NCBI RefSeq assembly: GCF_031143425.1
Contig: NC_090439.1
Span: forward strand, 349,426,027-349,490,026
DNA from: Pleurodeles waltl
Taxonomy: Eukaryota; Chordata; Amphibia; Caudata; Salamandridae
DNA: 64,000 nucleotides
Direction of reading: 5' to 3'
The notes beneath the pieces are model-generated. The model was not told the origin of the DNA. It worked only from the letters and a program-made list of their open reading frames with translations, and did not search any database. Positions 57,165 through 64,000 of this stretch are shown one piece after another; the first letter of the stretch is position 1; the number at the start of each line of letters is the position of its first letter. The position numbers and the translations under genes were made by a program.

Positions 57165-58446
57165 TCTGGAAAATTGCCCCATAATGCTGTGCAGGGCATT
57201 ACTTACAAAACAATTTTGCTCATAACTCAGCCTGTGTTGATCCCAGGACAATTGAACCACCACCAAACTGTTCAGCATGACACACTCATTCTGTCTAGGT
57301 CAATTCAAAGTCCCCACACTAGATTAGTGGGGACTCCAAAAAAATAACCCCTCCCACCAGGTAGAGTCTTGTTATGCTCTCATGACTAAAACTTTTGTTT
57401 TACAACTGAGAGTAGTTATTGTTTTAGGGCCTTGTTTGTGATATTGTTGTAATAGGCCTGCAAGCCTTGAAAATGTATATTGTACTATGGGCCAGATGTA
57501 GGTAGAAAACATTTTGCGAGATGCAAATTGTGTTATGCAGAAAGGTGTCTCAGACACCTTCTATGACTTGCTATGGGGTCGCAAAGACCCACCTCATAAA
57601 TATTTATGAGGTGGGTTGCAGCTTGAGAAATACTGAAACCTTTTTTTTTTTTCTTCTCAGAGTAGGCGGGACCCCTTCCCGTTTGCGAATGAGTTAAGTG
57701 GATGGTAACTGCGAGTTTATTTGCGACCGCTTTCGGGATCACAAATCAACCCTACATCGCGGTGCGACTCGCAAATAGGTAGGGAACACCCCTTCCTATT
57801 TGCGAGTCTGAAACACATTTTGCGAGTAGGTACCGACTCGCAAAATGTGTTTCAGCATCGCGTAGGGGCTTTTGTGCCTCGCAAACAGCGTTTTTCGCCA
57901 TTTGCGAGGCGCAAAAGCCTCCTTACATCTGGCCCTATGTTCTTTAGAAGTTAAATATATGGTTGCAGTGCATTATTTTCTGCTATTTTGTTTATTGTGA
58001 TTGTGCTTTTTAGGGGCTAACTATATAGTTACATGACAATATTTCTTACAAATGCTATTTTAATGGTGTTGATCTCTAGGGTCTGTTGTAAACATTATAG
58101 TCATATTAACATACTAAAATATTTGTGGCATGGAAATTTGCCCTATAATGCTTTGCAGGGCATTACTTTTACAAAATTTTTTGCTCATAACTCAGCCTGT
58201 GGTGGCCCTAGGACAACAGGCCCTCCTTCAAAACATTGATCACAATGTGCTCTTTCTGTCTACATCATATCTGGGTCGCCACACTATGTTAGTGGGCACT
58301 CCAAAATAATAACCCCTACCACCAGTCATTATCTTTTTAAGCTGACAACTGGAACTTTGCAGCTGGGAAGTGTTATGATTTATGAGCTTTGTCTGTAATA
58401 TCATTGCTATATCCCTGCTATCCTTGAAAATATGTCATACACTATA
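57165..58446. repeat. tandemly duplicated ~320-bp unit, each copy with a MITE at the same place
   Basis: 57165-57488 and 58125-58446 share a long diverged match from 'aaattgcccataatgct' through GCTCATAACTCAGCCTGTG, 'aataacccct(c/a)ccaccag' and CCTTGAAAAT. Both run directly into a transposon: 57489 and 58447. The sequence 57936-58124, after the first MITE, continues the first unit into the second. Confidence 0.7.
57489..57935. mobile_element. Harbinger-like MITE, 447 bp, TAT duplication
   Basis: GGGCCAGATGTAGGTA at the left and CTTACATCTGGCCC at the right are inverted. TAT flanks both (57486-57488 and 57936-57938). The interior has many repeated TTTGCGAG/CTCGCAAA segments able to pair. Termini resemble those of 40848-41499. 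Confidence 0.85.
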
Positions 58447-59169
58447 GGGGTCATTCCGACCACGGCGGTCAAGGACCGCCGGGGCCGGGGATGCAGGAGC
58501 ACCGCCAACAGGCTGGCGGTGCTCCTCAGGACATTCCGACCGCGGCGGTTCAGCCGCGGTCAGAACAGGAAAACCGGCGGTCTCCCGCCGGTTTTCCGCT
58601 GTCCTGCAGAATCCTCCATGGCGGCGCAGCTTGCTGCGCCGCCATGGTGATTCTGACACCCCATACCGCCATCCTGTTCCTGGCGGGTCGCCCGCCAGGA
58701 ACAGGATGGCGGTATGGGGTGTTGTGGGGCCCCTGGGGGCCCCTGCAGTGCCCATGCCAATGGGTGGGCAAAGGTGGCAGGGGGATGTCCCTGGGGGCAG
58801 GGGATGGCACCTCTGGGCTCCTTCCGAGCCCACAGGTCCCTTAACACCTGCCCTGGCCCAGGCATTAAAAAACGGCGCCCATCAGGCTTTGCGCCGTTTT
58901 TTAAGGCCCACCCCCTCCCGTGCGTCAAAATGACGCCAGAGTATAAATAAGGGGCACAGGCCTTAAAGTCATTTTTTGGAAGGGAACGCCTACCTTGCAT
59001 ATAATTAACGCAAGGCTGGTTCCCCCTTCCAAAAAATTACGCACATGGTGGAATTTTGACGCCCGCGGGGTCGGACGTCAAAGTATAAATATGGGGCAGG
59101 GTTTGCGCTGATTGTGCGTCAAAATGTTTGACGCACATTCGGCACAAACAGAGTATAAATATGCCCCTA
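58447..59169. mobile_element. chimeric MITE: hairpin-rich half joined to an inverted Harbinger-like half
   Basis: The left part starts GGGGTCATTCCGAC and consists of six consecutive GC-rich perfect or near-perfect hairpins (58463-58721). The right part, from about 58750 to 59169, is the reverse complement of the left half of 54310-55229, ending AGTATAAATATGCCCC. The two outer ends are therefore from different families. It may be one element inserted in another followed by deletion, or a template-switch hybrid. Confidence 0.65.
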
Positions 59170-60067
59170 AATACCTACTACTAAGTGCATATGAACAAAG
59201 CAACACAATATGCAATTCCTGTGATAGGAGTCAAAAGGTGGAAAGTGCTATTGTTGTATTTGGTACCATAAAACTGCAGTAAATTAATAACCTTGTTTAG
59301 GATTTGGCTGAATGACAGGTGGAAAAGAGAAGTTGTGAATTGACTTCATGATGAGGGAAGACTGTGAGACGTGGAGTGTCACATAAACCAGTGCTTGGTC
59401 ACCAATGTTGTTTTATATGCATTCGTAGAGAAACTGAAAGGTGTACAAATTTGATGATGATATGGTACCCAGGGTAAAGCGGAAAATGAGGCATGAATTA
59501 TAAAGTCTACAAGAGATGGCAAACAAGAAAAAGTGTCCATTGTTACATGAGGTCTTTAAGGTCTCAAAATGAGACGCTATTACATTTAAATCCCCAAAAA
59601 TGGATTTGAAGAATGCAGCAAGGAGTGGGAATGGCGAAAGAAAGTTGGGCTGAGGATGGAGAGAAATAACTGTAAAGTTGTGTTAGCAATGAATGCTCTC
59701 GATGAAAGCATAACCTGGAGCTGCATGTTTAATACTGGGGGCAACAACTCTAGAAAGAAAAGGGAAGACTGGAGACAATTCGGAGATAGTGCACAATAAA
59801 GTTGCGTGGTACCGCCTGCTAGTTCTTGAGAGACTCAGGAATCTGAACATCCATATGTGGAATTACAGAAGAGACATTCAAACTCCAAATGGGAAAAGAG
59901 AATCCAGGACACAGTCATGCTTCAGATTGAGTGGACTTCACGAACCAGCAGTCATGACATAAGACTCAAAGGGGTAGTGATGAAGCAGAAAATGAAGGTT
60001 TTGATTTATTAACGCATAAACGTAGTGTGAAATAATCATGTGTGACATTAACCGAACTAATAAAGAT
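59170..60067. other. no gene recognised
   Basis: Left flank of the retrovirus-like element; no exon or repeat recognised. Confidence 0.4.
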
Positions 60068-61552
60068 TGTACGGGGACAAAATGTGCCCTCAGAGTAGTT
60101 TGCCAACATTTATAAGCGTGCTTTATATAACGTGGTGTATTAGAATTGCACTAATCCGACATAATCATAAACGTGTGCTTCGATTTGCTTGTTTGAACTA
60201 CGTTAGCTTAGCATTACTTTAGCGGAGGCTTTGGCCTAGTGGCCTGGTCTCACGGTTTAGATGTTCGTATTTTTCCAATGTGCTATTAAACGTGTATTTC
60301 TGCTTGAAGCTGTATTTTTCCACAGAAACTGTTCACATGCTTATCTTAAAGTTTCGTGCCAGCCTGGCATATTTTCTCTTTAATTCAAGGTCGACTTGCA
60401 GGTGCGGACAATGGAGGCTCTGAAAGTGAGCTAATTGAGAGACAATGTTGCGATTTGCGTACCCATCTCCAAGGATAATGTATGCTTAAGTAAAAGCTTG
60501 AGAACTGCCATTTTTGATTGGACAATTTGAAGCTAACCTATGAACCATCCAATGGAGACCCTACTGGACTCGAACTGTTGTCTATAAAAACCAGGTGCAC
60601 GAGAGGAAAGCTCTCTCCATTTTGGACACTACGCCATTTTGTAGACTTCGTAGCTATTATGGCCCACTTTGCTGCGACGCCATTTTGAGAGACTTTGATG
60701 CTTTCTCTAATCGAGAGAAAGAGACTTTAATGGTTCTTGCCCTAGAGACTTTAACTTTGAACTGCCCTTTTCATGAAGTAGTAGTCTTACCTTGCCGCCG
60801 TGAGGCAATTGCCCCGTCCACCCCTGCCCTTTTGTCCCGTCCCCTGCTGATTGAGAAACGGTACCTGTGAGACGAAGACTTCCTTGATTGCTGATCGTAA
60901 TTGGTAAATATGAGAGGAAATTGTAAAATTGCATGGTGTTTCTTTTAGGTAACCAACTGCTGATTTTTGATAAGATCCCTAGATAGGAGTTTTCTAAATT
61001 TATGTTGCTAAATTGTTTTTTGCATGAAGTCCCACATGCCGATGCTAATTTGAAGTTAGATGAGGATTCCATATATCGCACGATGCAATTTGAGATCTTG
61101 TTACGCTGACTAAATGTACGCAATTAGTTCATTACAGATTATCGTATTAGTACTTTGCATTGCCATTATCGAATGCCTTGTGATTCAAATGCTACATAGA
61201 TTACACTTGTTTCGACGATATGGACAGCTATTAATGTTCATTTATGTCTATCATTTGGTGTTGAGACACATCTATATCGTGCTAGCTTTGTTAATATAGG
61301 GAAATAAATTCACTAACTTTGCAATAAACTGGTGTGGTTATTCCTGACTGAAAGGTAAGGGTTCGCCGAAATGTATTCTGGATTAATCATTAAGTGTTAT
61401 GTTGATCAAGGTATTGCTTATGTACGTTATTGATTATTGATTTGATGCGACTGATCGATTAAGAGTACAGAGAGTTCCCACTTAGTCAAAAGATTCATCG
61501 ACCTAAAGAGCGTCCGAACACAGGTAAATTGTTACTACGGTTCGCTCTATCA
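60068..61552 (+). mobile_element. 5' LTR of a retrovirus-like element
   Basis: Contains a CCAAT motif (60548-60552), TATAAAA (60583-60589), and AATAAA at 61303-61308 and 61323-61328, followed by a GGTGTGGTTATTCCTGACTG block. It ends about five bases before an initiator-Met primer site. The left boundary (TGTACGGGG, 60068) is a guess supported by similarity to the antisense LTR at 36888-38255. R would be unusually long (over 700 bases) if transcription starts just after the TATA box. The second LTR lies outside the window. Confidence 0.7.
60583..60589 (+). promoter_or_regulatory. TATA box of the retroviral-type LTR
   Basis: TATAAAA, 31 bp downstream of a CCAAT motif, in the expected U3 position. 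Promoter activity inferred. Confidence 0.6.
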
Positions 61553-61557
61553 GTAGA

Positions 61558-61577
61558 TGGTAGCAGAGGACGGTTAC
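61558..61577 (+). promoter_or_regulatory. primer-binding site for initiator tRNA-Met
   Basis: TGGTAGCAGAGGACGGTTAC matches the complement of the vertebrate initiator tRNA-Met 3' end at 18 of 20 positions, as I recall that tRNA. It fixes the LTR end just upstream and the transcription direction as plus. Confidence 0.85.
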
Positions 61578-62656
61578 GTCTTTTGGGACCCTGTACATTA
61601 AAATACATGGTGTTGAATTAACGGTTACGCATTTTGAGACCCCATTCGAGAAGTTGAATTAGATTTTCTTGGGCAAAACAGATTGACAGGATGATGATGG
61701 GCTAGGTCCACCGCGACTTTCCCGGGATCTCGGAGCTTGCGGATGGAGAGAACGGAGGTGTGGAAACAGCGTTGGCGGTACTAGTGATGGTATGAGTGAA
61801 GTTAGGGTTTTGCGCTTGCACAGCTTATTGCCGCAGGGTGTGTGAAAAGGTTGCGAGGATTTTTCTCTTTTTAAGGATAGCGGAGGTGCGACTCCGAGTG
61901 TAGAAGTAGTGAAGTCGTCGAACTTCATGGAAATAGCGGAGGTGCGGCTCCGGGTGTGAGAGTAGGGAAGTCGTCGAACTTCATGTGCGTGTGGCGCTTT
62001 GTGCATAAAAAGGTCCACGTGGTTGTTGTTGTTGAGACGGGCCCTGCGAGGTCAAGAGACTCCGGAGTATGTTGATCCATGTTGTGGTCTGGGCGGTTTA
62101 GTAGGTTGATCGGGCGTGGTCAACAAGTCGGTACGTGTGTTAGGGAGTGAAAGAAACTTCGACTTCGGGCTCTGACAAGATTCTAAGTGCACTAGAACAG
62201 ATCATTGACAAGTTGAGAGTAGGTCTGCAGGTCAGATTTGCTTGCGAATGTGGGGACTGAGAAAGACGGAATAGCGGCCGAGGCTAGTGAAAGGTCCCTA
62301 AGGTCCTGAAGCGATTGTGTTACCCTTCCTGTAGTAAACCGACAGATCTGTTTTAGTTTTTGGTAGCTCGCGATACATGCAAGAAGTTGTTACGGGAGGA
62401 GCTGAGTGAAGGAAGACTAGCCGCGAGGCTTTGTCAGCCGCAGTGTGTGTGAGTGTGACGTCACTAGGAGCCGCGCTGGGATAGGTTGGTTGGAGAGAAG
62501 GGTCGCGCACGGATTGGACGCAGTCCGTGGGGCTCGTTTGGAAGGGGAAAGGCAAGCGAAGAGTATTCCGGGAATTAAAGTCACCTATTGATTACAAATT
62601 TCGTGGAATAAAAGTGACCTATTGATTATAAACTTTGTGAAATAAAAGACGAGAAA
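61578..62656 (+). other. long leader between primer site and gag
   Basis: About 1.08 kb without a long frame. It contains two copies of a 56-bp repeat (61878-61933 and 61934-61985) and two copies of a 34-bp repeat (62580-62613 and 62614-62647) that ends ten bases before the gag start codon. Such a leader would hold the packaging signal; no specific structure was identified. Confidence 0.65.
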
Positions 62657-64000
62657 ATGAAATTCCTTAAAGCATTTAGGAGTGCGATGAAGGGGGAGTC
62701 TTACATTAAAGCGAGCGTAGGAGAGGAGACGCCGCCCGAAGGTACACCAGCTTACATTGTAATGGAGGAAAAAGGGGTAGCTCCGTGTCTTTGGCTAAAG
62801 CAATGGCACAAACTGACAGAGAAACATGGGAGCGTAGCGTTCCCGATACATGGGACATTCAATATAAGGATCCTAGAGAATTTGAGATTCACGATGTACG
62901 ACATGAAGGTGCCTCCAAGGCCAGCCCAGTTTGAGGCTCTAGCGATCTGGGAATTAATGGCTAGACAGCAACAGAAAAATAAGTTTGAAACAAGGATGAG
63001 GAAGGTAGAAAAGACACTAGCGGATGCTAGGTGGGATAATGCGCAGAAGGTGTGGAGGTCAGATGTATTGCAGGGAATAAAATTGTTTCCCGCAATTACT
63101 AAGGAAGAAGAGGAGACAGGTAAGAAAGCTACCTGTAAGACGGACAGAAAGTGTTCCAAGGATAGAGAGGACGAGGAAAAATTGAGAAGAGAAGAGGAGT
63201 TAGAGGATGAGGAGTTAATAATGCAATTGCTGAACGACCGTCCACCACCTTATGCGGAGAATGGACAAGGTCCAAGTACCAGTTCTGCTCCTCCGGCATC
63301 GGTACCGAACAGTGAAACCCAGAGTTCAGGAGCGCCATCGGGATCTAAGGACCCGAGTTTACTGTTCACCCCGCAGATACCACAGGTTAGGAGAATATAT
63401 CCAGGTGTGCCCATAATGAAACCAGCAGAAAATTATCAACCGCAGATGCCAGGGTACTATAGCAGTGACAATAGTGGAGGAATGGTTCTAGAACAAACAG
63501 TAAGGGGAGTACAGAATGGTCACAATCCAACAATGACACAGGCTGAATCAACTCAGTTTATGATGCCTCAAAAGCAGATGCAGGGAGGAAACGCACATGC
63601 TCAGATGACGGGGAGTCAGACGGGCATGCCGACAATGATGACCCATAGTATGGGGATGAACATGCCTCAGAACATGGGATATGGACAGAACCCAGACGCG
63701 ATATCACTACCCATTACTGTAGGTCCACCGGTACCTCTGTATAGCCAGCCTAACTTAGGCATGAACAGTCAGGGATCAATGCTGCAGAATGGGACAGAGA
63801 GGAGGTGCATAGAGAACACTCCAGGGATAACTCCGATAGCGGCTCAGCCAAGTGGATCTGGATCCTTGATGGAGTTTAGTCCCATATGTGCTCAGTCTAC
63901 ACTGGTGAGGTCGAGCCCCCCACTGATAATACCTTTAACATCGAATACTGAAAAGTTGCCTCAACCATCGATGGCAGTCGATGTGAATGCTACACTGATG
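62657..64000 (+). CDS. gag: retrovirus-like Gag, 5' part, runs off the window
   Basis: An open frame of 448 codons from ATG 62657 to the last base, with no stop. The position after LTR, primer site and leader marks it as gag. Residues 1-130 look matrix-like: compact, with several Trp and aromatic residues. Residues 140-190 are highly charged and probably helical. A PPPY late-domain motif at 196-199 is of the type that recruits Nedd4-family ligases for budding. Residues 200-445 are rich in Pro, Gln, Met, Ser and Asn and look disordered; capsid and nucleocapsid would follow outside. The N-terminus MKFLKAF lacks the Gly2 needed for myristoylation. The class (retrovirus or gypsy-like) cannot be decided without pol. 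Confidence 0.82.
   Translation, partial: MKFLKAFRSAMKGESYIKASVGEETPPEGTPAYIVMEEKGVAPCLWLKQWHKLTEKHGSVAFPIHGTFNIRILENLRFTMYDMKVPPRPAQFEALAIWELMARQQQKNKFETRMRKVEKTLADARWDNAQKVWRSDVLQGIKLFPAITKEEEETGKKATCKTDRKCSKDREDEEKLRREEELEDEELIMQLLNDRPPPYAENGQGPSTSSAPPASVPNSETQSSGAPSGSKDPSLLFTPQIPQVRRIYPGVPIMKPAENYQPQMPGYYSSDNSGGMVLEQTVRGVQNGHNPTMTQAESTQFMMPQKQMQGGNAHAQMTGSQTGMPTMMTHSMGMNMPQNMGYGQNPDAISLPITVGPPVPLYSQPNLGMNSQGSMLQNGTERRCIENTPGITPIAAQPSGSGSLMEFSPICAQSTLVRSSPPLIIPLTSNTEKLPQPSMAVDVNATLM

Noticed and set aside
58435..59000. Several long overlapping frames on both strands
   Set aside because: They arise from GC-rich palindromes of the chimeric MITE, with mirror-image products on the two strands.
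15200..64000. LAMA1 signal-peptide exon
   Set aside because: No minus-strand ATG followed by a hydrophobic stretch and a donor in the right phase was found by eye. It may lie outside the window or be missed.
1..64000. CRISPR arrays, operons or bacterial features
   Set aside because: The window is spliced, transposon-rich vertebrate DNA. Direct repeats found are tandem or transposon-derived, without unique spacers of constant size.

Overview
This window looks like a piece of a very large, repeat-packed vertebrate genome, most likely a salamander (a newt such as Pleurodeles is plausible). The reasons are two spliced laminin exons of vertebrate type, long introns filled with transposons, a Gmr1-type Ty3/gypsy element, and many short palindromic DNA transposons of the kind described from newts. 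The species assignment is inference; nothing in the window proves it.

The only host gene recognised is laminin subunit alpha-1 (LAMA1) on the minus strand. Exon 3 lies at 13335-13447 and exon 2 at 15029-15199, joined by a 1.58 kb intron. The next downstream exon lies beyond the left edge or was not recognised, so 1-13334 reads as intron 3. The signal-peptide exon was not found, so the sequence right of 15199 is intron 1 and/or upstream flank.

Region by region: 1-13.3 kb holds a degraded SINE, a 920-bp Harbinger-like element, another Harbinger-like element with a hAT element nested in it, a 2.3-kb minus-strand solo LTR and a 180-bp palindromic MITE. 13.3-15.2 kb is LAMA1. 15.2-26 kb holds a tRNA-derived SINE, a 2.2-kb solo LTR inserted in an older dispersed repeat, fold-back repeats, AT microsatellites and a decayed L2-type LINE. 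26252-36666 is a complete, very young Gmr1-type Ty3/gypsy retrotransposon with 2671-bp LTRs, a 5-bp target duplication and the unusual order gag-protease-integrase-reverse transcriptase-RNase H; its single reading frame is broken by one stop codon inside integrase. 36.9-38.3 kb is an antisense LTR related to the retrovirus-like element at the right end. 38-60 kb contains more Harbinger-like MITEs, an unclassified 1.09-kb insertion with a perfect 30-bp target duplication, a 44-bp minisatellite, a duplicated unit carrying MITEs at matching positions, and a chain of six GC-rich hairpins. 60-64 kb is the 5' end of a retrovirus-like element: LTR, initiator-Met-tRNA primer site, long leader, and a gag frame open to the window edge.

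The parts do not form one pathway. The window is a host gene region colonised by transposons of at least five classes, several nested in one another. Boundaries without target duplications are approximate, because all alignments were made by eye.
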